A stretch of 64,000 bases of DNA from Chrysomallon squamiferum (GCA_012295275.1 CM022672.1:17623894-17687893); one strand, 5' to 3'. Shown: positions 12,223-33,338, counted from the stretch's first letter. The notes: generated by a model not told the origin, from the letters alone. Numbers and translations: made by a program.

Positions 12223-15200
12223 GCTCTTTTTTAATTTAATATTAATAAAAATTCACCAAGAGAAGATATCTTTAAATACAATCAATTATAATATACTTTA
12301 ATATTGCAAAGAATATTATTTTTATTTTATTTTTTTTAAACAATTTATTTGTATTTCTACTTTACAATAAATTCATGTTCATATCATATAAAAATAACAA
12401 TTAAATATCATCCAGAAAGCACTAAATGTGAAATTTAGTCACAATGTAAGAATGTGCCAGTATATACATACAAGAATTTCGAGTGTGCTGAAATATAATA
12501 TAAAACACGTTACACAAGGCCAAATATAGATGTACAGAGAGTGTATTTAAGTTGAATATAAGTTGTTAAGCATGTTGAACATGCTGAACATGTTAAGCAA
12601 AAATCAGTGACTGAAAGGACAAGTTAAAACAACAACAACAACAACAACAATAATAATAATAAAAATAATAATAATCTATTAGATAAACAAACTTGTAAAC
12701 ATAACATCAATATTTTTATTGCTGTATTCCTGCTGAAAACAAAACTAGGGAAAAGAGAAACCAAATTGTTACTTCAGTTAACAACATTTCTTTAAAACTG
12801 TGGATATGTTTATATACAACATAAAGACACGAGATCAATAAACAAATAAATTTATAACAGTATAAATCTGTGTCAGAACCTGATAACTGACAAACTGTTG
12901 GGTACTCACAATATCAAAAAAAAAAAAAAAGCAGTAAAAAAGCAATACAATGTTTTGTAAATGAGTGTGGACTCAATCACAACAAAGAAAACAAAAACTT
13001 ACTTCTTGATGATACTATAACTTGATACTGTTGCTCAGGGAACAAATCATTAACTCTGTCATGAGCTAGACATAAAGTGACTGAATATTTTGTCAATAAT
13101 TATTTGTGACTTTTAATACCTTCTATTTCTAGAGTAAACACATGGTAAGCCAGTGATTTCTAACAACAATGTTTCTAGTTATAAAGTATATTTATTTTTT
13201 ATTAACAATGACTAATAACCAATCATTTGCTAGTTATCATTTTAGTCTACTGATAACAATTATTATTATCTCTGATATCTGTTATATTAAGAGATTTGAA
13301 TATTTTGAAACTCTAATTAGTAGTAACACTGATGTATGTTTTTAAAGATTTCATACGACAAACAAGACAAACAAATATTATCAAACCTCTAACGAGTCTA
13401 ATATGAAATAATAATAATAGTAATAGTAGTAGTAATAATAATAATAATAATAATAATTTCTGATTTCTCAAGTTCTTTAGATACAGATTTTTTTTCAATC
13501 AACCCAGGTCTTATGGATAACAGCAGTGTTCAGTTATTAATGCTTACAATAAAAAATAAACATTAATAGTAGAACTATTATCAGTCGTGACAACATAAAC
13601 AAAACACATTTACAATCAATGAAAAAATAATGCAAGTTTGTGAAGACCATTTGAAAATAAAGCAAGTATTGTTACATGTTACATCATTATCAAAGAGAAA
13701 AAAGTTTAAGACTATAAGAATGAAAGTCTGGATTTTGCATCCAATCAATTTTCAAAACTGTTGAGGCATTTTCTTTGTTTTCTGATAGATGAATAGAAAT
13801 TATAACTTTCACCTGAGCAAATAACTCTCAAACTTTGGCACAACTGTCATGGTTGTCTTAAATATCAAAACCCACATTAAATGATGATACTAACTTTCAA
13901 ATTATTTCTTAATCACTTCCAGTAATGACACAATCACTGTTTTAATGATGGTAATGAAAATATCAACAGCTGCCTCAGATATTTTAACAAATGGATGAAA
14001 AGCAGTAATTTTCATTCTTATAGCCTAGTCATTTCATGTTGATTTAAAAAAAAAAAAAATTCTTAAATTCTCAGACCTCCATATTGTTACAGATATGTAC
14101 ACTAACAGGAACAAATAAACAATGGCAAGTTAATGACAAACTGTTCAATAATAATAACAGGAATTATATGTAACCCCAAGCCATTGCTGCCTTTAATCCA
14201 CCCTAATTATATTGTCTTACAATATTCAGAAAAATATTGTGGTTTTTTTGTTTGTTTTTTTTGCTTTTGTGGTTTTTCTAATTAGTATCTTTAAACTTCA
14301 CTTATTCCACTGTTATTTACAGTCAAGAATGATATTTACAGTGATCCAAAATGTGAAGAAAGCATGATAGCAAAAGCAACCAGTTTGGCACTGTCATACA
14401 ACACTGCAAAAAGAAAATATATTTTAAACTTCTTTTGTTGATTTACACAATGCAATTTCACACTCAAAACAAACATTATTTCAACTGTTTTAACACAATT
14501 AAAACGTGATTTTTGGTCATCAAAACTAAACTGTTAGTGAAGAGATTTTAAGATGTCAGATCTTAAAGCACTTTGGGTGCAGATTTATAAATTTATGAAA
14601 TGGCAACAAAAATTGCATCACATACATTACAAAAACAAATTATTTAACAACTTGTTTGTGATTTCAGTTCATCTCCAGATGTAGAAAGAAACTTAAAAGC
14701 CTGGTTCCATTAGAACACTTTAACAAAGGTTAGAACAGTAGATTAGCAACTAAAAAAAAATAAGTTTTTTTTTAATAGTGACCAGAGTTTGGTGCTGAGG
14801 TAATGAATGCCAACAGATTGCCTCTGTTGTTTGGTTTAAAACAACAACTGGGCTAAAAGAAAAATATGATTATTTTATATTGCCTCCAACATTTCTTGTT
14901 TTTATTTCACATTTACTGGACAAACATGCAGATAATTTTCAATTATGCATTAAACATGTATCACTAAATGTATAGAATCTGATTAGCATTTAGAACATTA
15001 TAAATATAATGATATACACTTTTAACATATATTCTTCAAAAAAAAATCTCTGCTTGAATTAAAAGAAAAGGGATGACAGAAAATTTACTTAGGTATGTCC
15101 AAGATGACACTCAATATTACCAGTTCTAAATATTTTGTATCAGCCAATATGAGAAACTTACCTTTAGTTGGGTATACAGTTATTAATAAATAATAATTTA

Positions 15201-17402
15201 TCAGTGACAATATGTTAAGAAAAATCCAAAGTGATCATAAAGTTTCAAAAATATTTCATTAAATTTTAATTCAGGACTATAATTTTGTATTGTGTATGTG
15301 AGTGTGTACTATATATAACATAATTTAAAATGGAAGCTTATTTTTGTAAATATTTAACTAAAATGGCACAAGTGACATTTTGCATGTGCAAGTATAAATT
15401 GTGATCTTATGGCACTAACCCATATCAAGCTGAATATAAAACACTGAATTCATGAAAAATACTGATTTGGTACAATATAGTTATTCGACTAGGGTTCACC
15501 TATATCCTAACTATATATGGAACTGGCACAATGGGCTTATAATCACCAAAATATACTGTATGTGTATTATTATATTTGTATATATCATAGTTGCTGTTTA
15601 TAATCTTGTTTGATTTTACTATTCTGAAAACGTTTTCAATTAGATTTCCTTTTGTTTCTTTTTGTTTTGGAATAAAAATTATAAAGTAAGTCATCTTGTC
15701 ACTAGAGTCGATTTTATTCTTTGTTATGCAGTCCACAACTCTTAATCTAATACTTGCTCTTTCAGTTGTAAACAAATTCTAATCATAACAAAAATGTGGT
15801 ATACATTCGTTGTGTTGAAATACAGACTACATTCTGGACAAGTTAAACAATGGCCAATTTAAAGAAAGAACAAAAATTACTTGAGAATAATTTTAACATG
15901 ACATCAGGTATAGTATAAACAAACACAATGAGTCTACTAACAAACAAGTAACAATAAATCACAAACAGAACAGATGAAAATTAAATTAAAATTATATGTC
16001 ATTATAATTACATTTTTTTTATTATTATTTTCTTTCATTTGTTTTTAGCTGCAAACAATCCACCTGTAAAATAATAATTTGTTAAAAATGATCTATATGA
16101 CTTTTAATATTTACAAACTGCACCTGATGTGAAGTACCTAAAATTTAAATTTTTGGGGTACATCAGAGCAACTGATCAAAGTTATTAACAAGACTTTTTC
16201 TTTCTTCTTAGAAATTTACACAATGATTTTAGTTTAATGACAAACATAAAAAAAAAAAAAAAGAAGACTAAACATAGAAATGACATCAGATTTAATAAAA
16301 AAGTTCTCTATTTATATTTCATAACAGATTTTGAAATTTCCATTCTGAAAAACAAAATAAAACATATTTTACTTGATATATCCTCAGTAAGTAAATAAAT
16401 ATGAATTTTAATTAAATAGTGTTTTAACACAACTGCTATTGCCATATACTATTTTATATTACTTTAAATGGAAAAGAAGGTTACATTATTTTTACATGAT
16501 TATTATCTAGAAAATAAAATTTCTAATTAGCATTGAGGAGTTTTAAACTGTATACTGAGCAAATGAAAATCAAAACTATTACAAATAAAAACAATTATAA
16601 TAATAATGATATTTAATAACAAAAATAAAATAAAATCAACTAAATTTGTGTTGAAAAATAAAATAAATGTTTCTGTCATGGACATTTTAAAAATAAAACA
16701 CCTCTCAAATCAACATAATGTTAAGAAAAGAAATCTGCTGTCAGTCCAATATATCAATGTCAAACACAATAAAAACCCAATAAAAACATGTATAGTCCAT
16801 TAAAATTCAATTTCATTATTTACTTCTATTATAGCAACATTAATATGAAACCATAGACAGTAATTTTGTCATTAAAAGTCATTTTCCTTTCTTTACAGGC
16901 AAATTTATTGCAGTGTGTCACTTTTATGTTAATCACAATCAGTGATTATTAAAAAATAAAATAAAAGTTATTCTCAATTTTTGTGAACAGATAAACTAAT
17001 AAAACTTGGAAAGCTGGCATAAACTATGATTCCCTTCACTGAAGATCAAATTTAATTCCAATGTCAAGTGAGAAAAAACTGAATTTTCTCAAAACAGTCT
17101 CTGTGATATGAAAATACTTCATGTGAAAGTTACATTCGTGGGATTGCAAAATAATGGATTAAAGATAACTGTTTATCCCTTCCATTTCAGAGAACGAAGA
17201 AAAACTTTATACATCAGAAATACAGTTATTTCTGAAATTTAACTCCTTAATCCAGATAGAAAATAACAAAATGTGTTGAACAGTTCAACATCTGATTAAA
17301 ATCACATTCCAGCCAAATCACTGGAATTGTCAACACTCCAGAGAATCTGATGGTGCCCAGGTATCAAGAAAAATGTACAGCTGCATCTGAATTAATCGCA
17401 CT

Positions 17403-18758
17403 TCACTGAATAGAACAAAAAGAACTTTTTGTTTGATTTGACACTGGAAGTGCTGATGGGTCCTTGTTTTTGTACTGAATAATCTCAGCTTTCACAACCT
17501 GCTGATGCTGGTCAATGTCTGGTTTCGTTAGTTTTATTCCCAGAATCTCGGCAGCTATTTTTTGAAAAGTCAAGTTAACCTGCAGAAAGATAAAATCACA
17601 GTATTTAAAAAATAATGTTATTATCAAAACAATTTAAAAACTGAAATAATATATTAAGAAAAAAAAAAAGAAGAAGAAAAAAATAACAATGCAGACTTCT
17701 AAAACCATTTGGAATACAAGAGAAATTAATTTAGAGATAAATATACCCTCTGCTGTGAACTTAATGACAATGTAAACATCTGCAAAATTAAATTAGAGGT
17801 ATATTATTATCTTCTCCTTTATCTATGAGTAAAACTGAAATCCTCAAACTTGAATAAAGGTACCTTTGGCAGTTAGTATAAACAGTAAATTTATTCCACT
17901 GTAAATAAACAGGCATAATTAGATTAGACACTATCATGGATACATTTCACAAAGTTATTGTAGTATTGTAGTAGATTCTATAAAAAAAAAAAAAAAAAAA
18001 AAAATTCTCAATCATATTACTAACCTAATAGTTTTAAAAATAATTTAATTTTGAACCTGGAAAAAAAAATACACACACACACACACACACACATGCCAGT
18101 TAAATCATACATTCAAAACAGACTGACTGAAAAAAATACACACACACACACACATACAAAAACTGCCAGTTAAATCATACATTCAAAACAGACTGACTGA
18201 ATTTAATCCCATTTACATTTTTTAACTGCTTTTCCATTCTGTCATTTTTCTCTCTATCATAAGTGACAAGAAAACAATGAATTTTCCACTTACCGAATCT
18301 CCTGTCTTCGCAGATACAAAATGACTTGACATTCCATGTTCCTGAGCAAATTTCTGATGCTTGTCCAGCTTCACTGTCCTCATATGTTCAAGGTCAACTA
18401 AAAGATAAATACAGTTTTAAATTAGTGTAATCGAGATGGTATGAACAGTTAAAGATATTGATAAAATAACAAGAACAGAAGGGATGCATGGAGATTTGTG
18501 TTTCTCCTAGTTACACAATGCTGTTTCTTACCTTATTTGATTTTCTTTCATTTATTGTTAATAGATGTAAAACTGCAACTTACTTTTGTTCCCTATCAAA
18601 GCCATATGTGGTGGCTTGTTTTCTTTATTTGCGACTTTCTTAACCGCATTGTACCAGTCCTCAAGATTCTCAAAACTAGCATAGTTTGTTATGTCATAAA
18701 CGAGCAGAACCCCCTGAAATATCAATACATTAGTTGAAATAAATAATATCTATGTATA

Positions 18759-18810
<52 letters not shown>

Positions 18811-21295
18811 TTTTACACATTTATACAAAGACACACACATACACTCACACAATTTATTTTCTTTTGGGTTTATTGTATCCTAATTTTTGGTGCTGTTGTT
18901 GCCATTAAAATACAAAATGTTCTGTATCAGCATGGAATTAAAAAAATGAAAAATTAATAACAACATAACAGTAAAAAGTTAAAAAATGTTTATACTAAAT
19001 AATAAGAAAAATTATACAAATAAATATCATTAACGTTCCAGATCAAAAAGAATAAACAATTAAAATGAAAACATAGAAACAAAACCTGAAATATTGTTAT
19101 TAAAAAGACAGAACAGTAATTTCTTATATTTTGTTAAATGTTGTTAAATGAACTCAACTTACATGGCAGCCATAAATATAATTATCTAACATTTTTCCTC
19201 CTAAAGTCTGGCCTCCAATGTCCCACACTTGTAATGCAGCATGCACATTACCTGTATTTGAAAAAATAGTAATAACAGAAAAAATAAAATAAAACAGCAT
19301 GTTAATTTCTAACAAAGTAATCAGTAATAACCAATACTAAAGTATTAATGTAAAATGCAAAGTGATTCAAACACCAAAGTAATAGAAAAAATAAAAGTAA
19401 AATACACTAATCAGTGACTAATGTGTGTTTTTTTTGTTCTAAAACTAATAGCCAAAGTATTCAGTGTAAGTTTAACATACGATTCAAACAAATAAATAAC
19501 AGCATACACACTAACAGTATTTTGAGAGCTGATTTAAAAACATTACTGCTTTTATTTCCCCTACAAATATTTGGCTTTTAATACAAATTCTATAATTCTA
19601 ATATTAATAGCAGTTTAAAACATATAATGGTACTCTATCATTGCAACAACACAGTATTTTCGTAGCTGTACATTTTCTGTCAACTTTAAATCTTTTCAAG
19701 TAATAGTTTTCAACAACTTTACATTGGTAACAACCCTTGTCAGTGACTTCTAAAATACTCTTTAAGCAAGTAACCAAAATTCTTTGATATATTACAGTAT
19801 GTAAAACTGCTAACAGAACTATTAACTATATAATTTTCAACAAAAGTTTAAGTAAAGAACTCAAGTTTTTAGACTGTGAGTCTGTGACAAAAGAAACTTC
19901 TTGACAGTTTATACAGACCAGCAAGTTAAATCTTTTCCATTTGTTGTGAAAGGAAAACATTATTATTTTTGCAAAACACATACCGGGTAATATAACTCGT
20001 TTGAGGTAGAAATCTAAACCCACTGTCTGTCCATATTGCTGGTTAAACTGCTCCTGGGAATACCTTGTTGCCAGAGACGTCTAAAAAAATGTGTAAATAA
20101 TTTGAAAAAAATAATAACAACAACAACAACAAAAAATATAAACCATAAGTCTTTTTATATTTATTCTTATTATTTACAGAAAAAATGTGTTTATCCATGT
20201 GTGTGTGTGTGTGTGTGTGTGTGTCTGTCTTTACATATATATACATAAACACATAAAAACAAGACCATACTAAATCTAAACATCAAATATCACTTAAGTA
20301 CAGGCAGACTATAAAACACTCATCTTACAGTTTATTGTCAAGCATAATTTCAAACTATTGATAACAGCAGAGTGTTGACTGTGATTCTGTTTGCTCTTAT
20401 CAAATGAAATATAGTTACCTGACAGTCATAAAGATAAAATAAATCACAAATACAATGACAAAGTAAATTCTAAACAGGTTTTGCCTGTAGCAAAGTGAAG
20501 GTATTCCACTGCATCTACTGTTCTATAAATTACAGTAACTTATTTTATATAGAAAGTTGAATATTTCTTCCTTTATCCATTTTTGTTTTGTCCATAGAAA
20601 GATTCACAAAAATCCTAAAAAATATGACAATGATTTACTTGTGGTGTACTGTTTTGTTGGATTTTGTTTGAGGCAATAAGTAATAAGTGTTGTGACTGCC
20701 CATTTTGGGTCTTAAAATATTTGAAATATTTGTTTTCAGCTAGTCTATGAATTGGCAGAAAAACATTATTTATTAATTCATAAATTATGTATTGTAATAT
20801 CATAATAAAATCATATGCTTTTTATGATGAACTAGCTATTACTGTGTAATTTCAATGTACTGTTAACCTTTTAAATTAAATGTTAAGCCCACAACAGTAC
20901 AAGGATGTATAATCACATTAATTACGGTTTAAAGAAAAACAAGCCAAACACAAAACCACAATTAAATGTTATATTGATTTCCATTTAACTACATATATTA
21001 CACCATAAGCTAGTTACACAATTTTGTTTAGTCAGTTCTCACTGAGTCACTGTTTTAAATTTAACTTTTATGTGTCTAGACTCTACTACTAGTCTTTTGC
21101 AGTATTGTTAGAACAGATTTTAAAACACAAAAAACTAATTATAAGCCTTATTACAGTGTTTTTGATACATATTTCATTTTTTTAAATTAAACTATTAAAA
21201 CAAGACAACAGTAATGAAACCTTTCCAGAAGCACCATCTCCCATGAGAACTATTTTCAGCTGCTTTTCTGGAGATTCATCCTCCGAATCCGACAT
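17403..21295 (-). CDS. RAB28: RAB28 small GTPase, complete, six exons
   Basis: Exons on the - strand: 21295-21221, 20080-19984, 19251-19163, 18713-18584, 18397-18294 and 17579-17403, all GT-AG. They splice in frame to 223 residues (human RAB28 is about 221). The start [16 protein letters not shown] is the family N-terminus. Visible motifs: P-loop GDGASGKT (19-26), switch II WDIGGQT with the catalytic Gln intact, NKID, SAKTG, and a C-terminal CSIQ box, so prenylation (farnesylation by family knowledge) is expected rather than the double-Cys Rab geranylgeranylation. RAB28 is a divergent Rab linked to BBSome/intraflagellar transport and to cone photoreceptor disc shedding in vertebrates. Exon 3 codes the switch II segment, exon 6 the last 58 residues. 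The start is the only Met before the P-loop and follows a CpG-containing upstream region. Nothing looks broken. It lies 1.5 kb downstream of, and in tandem with, the orphan receptor gene. Confidence 0.97.
18061..18201. repeat. Tandem duplication of a 70-bp CA-containing unit in RAB28 intron 5
   Basis: Two copies side by side: an A-run, (AC)n, then TGCCAGTTAAATCATAC plus ATTCAAAACAGACTGACTGA. Non-repetitive parts (about 18094-18130 and 18164-18200) are essentially identical, so the duplication is recent; the (AC)n length differs between copies. Confidence 0.9.
18760..18807. repeat. (TG)n microsatellite
   Basis: About 23 TG units in RAB28 intron 3. Confidence 0.9.
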
Positions 21296-21458
21296 TTCTG
21301 TCTGTTTTACACGTTAAACTGTCAAATTTTAAATTTTAAACAAAACAGACTGTCAGAAGGTGCGATACTTCCATTATTATTTATATATTATTGTCAATAA
21401 ATACCGACATGATGATCTTTAATTATAATGAATTCGATTGAGCAAAATATTTTCTTTT

Positions 21459-21471
21459 GCCGTGGGTTACC
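21459..21471. promoter_or_regulatory. 13-bp motif GCCGTGGGTTACC upstream of RAB28
   Basis: Lies 164-176 bases upstream of the RAB28 ATG. The same 13 bases occur upstream of the orphan receptor gene at 29456-29468, in the same orientation relative to the gene. A candidate shared promoter element; function unknown. Confidence 0.45.
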
Positions 21472-21478
21472 ATCAAGC

Positions 21479-21486
21479 ACTTCCGT
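21479..21486 (-). promoter_or_regulatory. ETS-type site (ACTTCCGT) upstream of RAB28
   Basis: The reverse strand reads ACGGAAGT, an ETS/GABP core common in housekeeping promoters, about 185 bases upstream of the start codon and next to the 13-bp shared motif. Short motif, so tentative. Confidence 0.35.
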
Positions 21487-21524
21487 TATAGAAATCGATA
21501 CTTACCGTAAAATGCCGAAAAGAT

Positions 21525-21535
21525 AAGGGAGACAA
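21525..21535. promoter_or_regulatory. AAGGGAGACAA motif upstream of RAB28
   Basis: Eleven-base motif about 230 bases upstream of the ATG. A one-base variant, AAGGGAGATAA, lies upstream of the BNIP3-like gene at 62879-62889, in the same orientation. From memory, AAGGGAGATAAC is very frequent in molluscan DNA; that recollection is not verified. Confidence 0.35.
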
Positions 21536-21685
21536 TTTCAAATAATCCGGATTCTCGGTATGATTACGTTATCAGTTAGCTTCTAGTTTATTAGGAAGCA
21601 TAATAGCTTTTGCCTTTAATAGGCCTTCATTTTTTGTTTTTCTCCTTGTTTCGTTTGTTAATAGGATAGTTTACTTCATTAATTT

Positions 21686-21686
<1 letters not shown>

Positions 21687-21741
<55 letters not shown>
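21687..21741. repeat. (CT)n microsatellite
   Basis: About 27 CT units in the 1.5-kb interval between RAB28 and the stop of the orphan receptor gene. Confidence 0.95.
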
Positions 21742-21745
<4 letters not shown>

Positions 21746-22197
21746 TTAAATTTATATCCGTATTAAATTATGAATATCGGTATCTTAATTTAATTCCGTA
21801 GCGTCTTATACAAAGTAAAATTTTGATTTATTTATTTATTTGTTATTGGTCTGTTCCTTTAGTAGCATAATTATGCATTACAGTATAGCTGTATCACAGG
21901 CAGGTTATCGCTTGATCAGTGTAATTTTATTTAAGGAAGGATCTATACGCTGATTAATTTGTTGCTGAATTCTAACACTAAAACCTGCAGTCAATCATCC
22001 AGATATGTACACAAGAACTGGAAGCAATGTTTACCATCAATGAAATAATTACCTTTTAGAATTATAACTTCTATAGAAAGTAACGAAATTTATGTGTTTT
22101 TTAACTGACTGAATGCATGTTAAAATGGTACAACTACATAAAACTAATGAGAATTAATACCAGATGGGGATTTTCCCCCCACTTCTCAGTATTCATA

Positions 22198-22230
<33 letters not shown>

Positions 22231-22826
22231 TAAAAACAGAGTACAGACCAATTAATAAAGAATTTTATTTGCACACCAATCGGATCAAAAATTTCAGAGG
22301 GTTCACCATTATTGTGATAGAATTTATTAAATTGAAATTTGTTTGTAATCACAGTACATTACTCTTAACCTTAGTATGTACTATGGTTTAATTCATTCAT
22401 TCATTCTGTTTATTTATTTTTAAGTCACAAACTGTGTTAGACAATCAAATATTGACATATTCAAAATTTAAATACTAGATACACAGCAGCAGTTTTTCTT
22501 CATAGATAAATTCCAGTTATGCTAATTTTATAGAAAAATATAGAGAGTAAATATACGTTGTATTTAACAAATATGCTGTGTAGTAATGGTGTAAATAATA
22601 TGCAAAAAAACTAAAATATAAACACATCATCAGCTATAATGATATAAAATAAGGTAAACAATGGTTAATATAAATTGTTTTCGGTTCTCTCTCTTTCTCT
22701 CCCTCTGAATAAACGAACCATAATTGCAACTGGGTAATACCGGGATGCATTAAGATTATGCGTTTAATTATCTTTATCATAACCTATGTGAACGTTACCG
22801 GTTACAAAAGTGTTCAAATACAAGCA
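21742..22826. other. Intergenic interval between RAB28 promoter and orphan receptor stop
   Basis: AT-rich, with a GT run at 22198-22222. It should include the 3' UTR of the receptor gene at its right side. No gene seen. Confidence 0.5.
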
Positions 22827-29366
<6,540 letters not shown>

Positions 29367-29455
29367 GATGTGACTGTTGTATCTGCAGTTGTTGTTGTCA
29401 AAGATGAAAAGTCATTTAGTCTGTCAATAATAAAATTATAATTGATTTGAAATAC

Positions 29456-29468
29456 GCCGTGGGTTACC
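29456..29468. promoter_or_regulatory. 13-bp motif GCCGTGGGTTACC upstream of orphan receptor gene
   Basis: Lies 90-102 bases upstream of the receptor start codon and is identical to the motif upstream of RAB28. It is within a CpG-containing stretch; possible core promoter or 5' UTR element. Confidence 0.45.
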
Positions 29469-29556
29469 CAGTGTTATCCGATCATCCACTTTAAATAAAT
29501 ATTTAAAAAAAAAAAATAATAATAATAAATAAATAAATTTAAAAAAATAAAATAAA

Positions 29557-29751
<195 letters not shown>

Positions 29752-30010
29752 GCAAAATGGTGCTGTAGGAGACAGATGGACAGGAAAGTATGTAGGAAGG
29801 TTTAAGTTAACAAGTAGGTACAATATCTCAAAAATTAAATCAGAGTTTGTTTTTAATTTACATTCTGCGTGACTAAAATGAGTTCGCACTTGTAATTACT
29901 TCCTGTAATTTATAATGTTATGGAAATGATGACAATATATATTCCACCTAAAGATTTTAACAACTAAATAGATAAATAGACAGAAACACAGACAGAAATC
30001 AGTAGGCAGG

Positions 30011-30112
<102 letters not shown>

Positions 30113-30199
30113 ATAAATGGATGGATGGATGGATGGATGAGGTAGGTAAATGGTAAATACAACTATACACACACACACACACACACACGCTTACATCCA

Positions 30200-32125
30200 A
30201 TATAAGGTGAAATTAATTTTTACATTTTAAATAAAAATGTGATCCACAAACCTTTTTCACAACACTCGTTACACCAGCGATGTTCAGTGACGTAACTTGA
30301 TCGTAAAGTCGGCACTGACACAATGGAACCATTTGGACCTAAGAAACTCACAGCTTATTGAATACGTTTGCAATGAAATTCGCACAAATCTTGTGAAATG
30401 GCAAATCTTTTCCGGCAGACACGTTTTCTCGGTTACAAACCAACCTAAATCAATGCCGTCAATTGTTGGTAATCCTCGGGCTTATCCGCTTTCTTAACGA
30501 TAAATTAATACAACTGACTTAAAAGTTTCATTTTTGTCTCAGGCGGTATTGGGTAAAAAAAAAAGAAAAGAAAACGAAAAGGCTTCGACATCGATGGTTT
30601 TTTTTCGTTCCCAAGTAAATTATGCCCAATAATTGTGATTTCATTGCGTTTGCTGACGTGTTTCTTTGCATTATGCACGTACAGAAGCAAGAAGGAATGA
30701 AACAAATTGTCTAAGATATGGTAATGTAATTGATTTATGGCTGTATGAGTTTATTTTCCTCGAATCATTGTTGAACCCTTTTGGTTTGAATTTCAAAGAC
30801 CTGTGTTTGTATGCGGTGAATTATGCCTTGTCCCTTACCCCCTCATTTGATTATTGTTGTTGTTGTCGTTTTTGTTGTTGCTGCTGCTGTTGCTCTTGAT
30901 GATGATGATGATTTTACAATTGTTTTCATTATTAAAATCATTTTATTGTTGCTATTATGATACAGACACACATTGTTAACAGATTCTTAATGTATTATAC
31001 AGATAAGTAGATTGTTAACTTTATTTCTTTCATATATCACCCACACTGACACCCACACATACACACACACACACACACGCATCTATAGGATGTTGTTATA
31101 CATTAGTATCACATTATTCGTACTTTGTAGGTGAAACTGACAAAAAAAAAAAAAAAAAAAAAAATCTTATTTACTCAGTTATTTTGCTGACTTGAAAATT
31201 AAAAATAATGAACAGTTGATATATTGATTTTTGACTTTGTTTTTTTTCATTCTCTCTTCAACATCGATGAATAGCTGAAGTAGTCCTTAATCGAAACTTC
31301 AGAATTTTTTATCTTTAAAAAAAACACGATACACAAAGAGAATGAGAAGAATGTTGTTAAGAACAAAATCAATAACGTCAATAACAAAAACATTTCTTTC
31401 ACAAAATAAGCTAATCATGAGTCGTTTTCTGACTAAATGTAGATGACTGATACATTTGTGAGAACGTGGGCATGCATATATCTGTGAAAACCAGACATAT
31501 TCAGAAATATTCAAGTGATTTCACGATTTGCTTTTGACCACCAGTCATTAAATGTAATGCCGAAAATGATTGCTTTCTGTTATACAAAATACCTGAATGT
31601 GATGAAGCAGTCTGTGTAATATGCTTGTTGACAACGTTTGTGTGGTAATTTTCTATATTTTAGCATCATTTGCATTTTATTCTTTTATTTTTTCTCACAA
31701 TCTGAACAGTAGAGACAAGCTCAGTGAATTATTATTATTAAAGATTGTTGTTGACTGTGTTACGTTGCACACTGACTGAATAGAAATATTAGATACCTCT
31801 TGGAAGCTGCATACGTTTTTAATGATCATAGGTTTGTTATATTCTTAACTTACCGTTAAAAACAATGAAATATGCGCCACTGGCATTGTGCTCAATGACA
31901 ACATATCATAGACAATTTCTAAACAACGCTGTGATGGTGTCATTTCGATAAGCTTCGAGCAAGGTTGGTAAAGACATGTCAGACGTAACTGTATAAATTC
32001 TGAAAGGTGCTAGTCCAGTTGCTGCAGATGCTTTAAACACCAACTGAAAGGTTCCAGCCGTTGTCTGTGTGTCTGGGGTTGTTTTTTTTTTAAATGTATT
32101 ATTATTATTTCTTTTATTTTGTGTT

Positions 32126-32171
<46 letters not shown>

Positions 32172-32422
32172 TTTGTTTTTTTTGTCTGATGTTTTTATAA
32201 TTGCTGTGTACATGCGAGTAGTATCATGCGGGTGAATATATATATTTATGTATGTTTTGGTATGTTTATTTACTTGTGTTTGTCTTAGTGTGTACATATA
32301 TATTTCTGTACATATGTAAATGAATGTATTTGTGTATTTGTCTGTTAATGTATATGTGTGTGTGTATGTACACTTACGATCTATGTGTCTGTGTACGTTG
32401 TGTGTATATCTATAGCTATATG

Positions 32423-32464
<42 letters not shown>

Positions 32465-33280
32465 GTTTCTATACACATGTATATGTATATGTCTATTTAA
32501 TTAAATATATAAATATACAAAATATTATGTGCGTATTCTATCTACCCGTTTTTTCATTTAGGTGCCTATATTTAAAGTCATGTTTCTGGGTTTTTATAAT
32601 ATGTTTATGAGTTTATGGTACATGTCTATAAATACAAATCTATAATACAGATATATTGTTGAAGCAATGATACGTCTGGGTTTTTTTTTTTTTTTTAACT
32701 AGTTCTAGTATTCAGTGTAGTCTTCTTGGTAAACATTTGATAAATTCTAGAACTGTGGAAATTTGTTTCAGAACTTCAGATGCAGATCTTTAGACATCTC
32801 GGCGTCTGGTACACCGGTGGTCGTTGCTACAGTTGTCAAACAGATGACGTGGCACAGTGGATTAATTAGGAATATGTCACTGCTTTATATAATTTTTTTT
32901 TAAATTTTGGACTGCAGTCATCTTGTTTTTAAAATTATCTTATTTAAAAATTCATATTAAATTACCAAAATAGTCCAAATTAATGCTTATATATCAACGA
33001 TTATTATTAGCATCATTATCATCATTATTATTATATGAATTGTGTCTTTATTTATTTATTTATTTATTTATTTTTTGAAATCTATATATTATTTAGGGTA
33101 GGTAAAATCAACAAAAATAGGTTTCAGAATCAAGGTGTGTGCGTTTGTATCAAATTATGTAACACAATCATTTGGATTGCCAAACTATTGGTTGATATAA
33201 TTCAAAATGTACAATCCCATGGCAACTGATTGTATAGATTCGCAACCTATTTTATACATTCCATCAATGATTATACTAAT
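30200..33280. other. Gene-free stretch, CpG-retaining
   Basis: No exon supported. Contains poly-A at 31141-31163, (GT)n at 32126-32168 and 32434-32463, and unique sequence with comparatively many CpG (for example 30285-30500). A tRNA-like phrase GTGGCACAGTGGATTAA occurs near 32848 on the + strand, too short to call. Confidence 0.5.
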
Positions 33281-33295
33281 TTTAATTCTAGTAAA

Positions 33296-33338
33296 ATTCG
33301 TTAGCCCAGCTGTCTGATCACTACACCACTATTCCCTA
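33296..33338 (-). mobile_element. Possible tRNA-derived SINE head fragment flanked by 9-bp direct repeats
   Basis: The reverse strand reads GGGAATAGTGGTGTAGTGAT then CAGACAGCTGGGCTAACG, like the tRNA-like head of many animal SINEs including a box-A-like word (TGGTGTAGTGATCAG). Perfect TCTAGTAAA direct repeats flank it (33287-33295 and 33339-33347). No box B or tail is seen inside the repeats, so it would be a severely truncated insertion. Weak call. Confidence 0.3.

Larger units (their letters stand above)
4671..17402. other. Gene-free convergent interval between PLCE1-like (+) and RAB28 (-)
   Basis: About 12.7 kb of very AT-rich, CpG-poor sequence with no exon I can support. It begins with a degenerate GGACA-type repeat and holds many microsatellites and homopolymers: TA at 5681-5710 and 6297-6334, GT at 7231-7319, TTA at 8309-8341 and 12190-12221, TAA at 13407-13457. 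Part is probably 3' UTR of the two convergent genes, since scattered AATAAA and ATTAAA words occur, but no end can be fixed. The short open frames are AT-rich and lack splice or homology support. Confidence 0.6.

Noticed and set aside
32840-32870. GTGGCACAGTGGATTAA as a tRNA or SINE
   Set aside because: Only a short box-A-like word; no second box, cloverleaf or target-site duplication seen.
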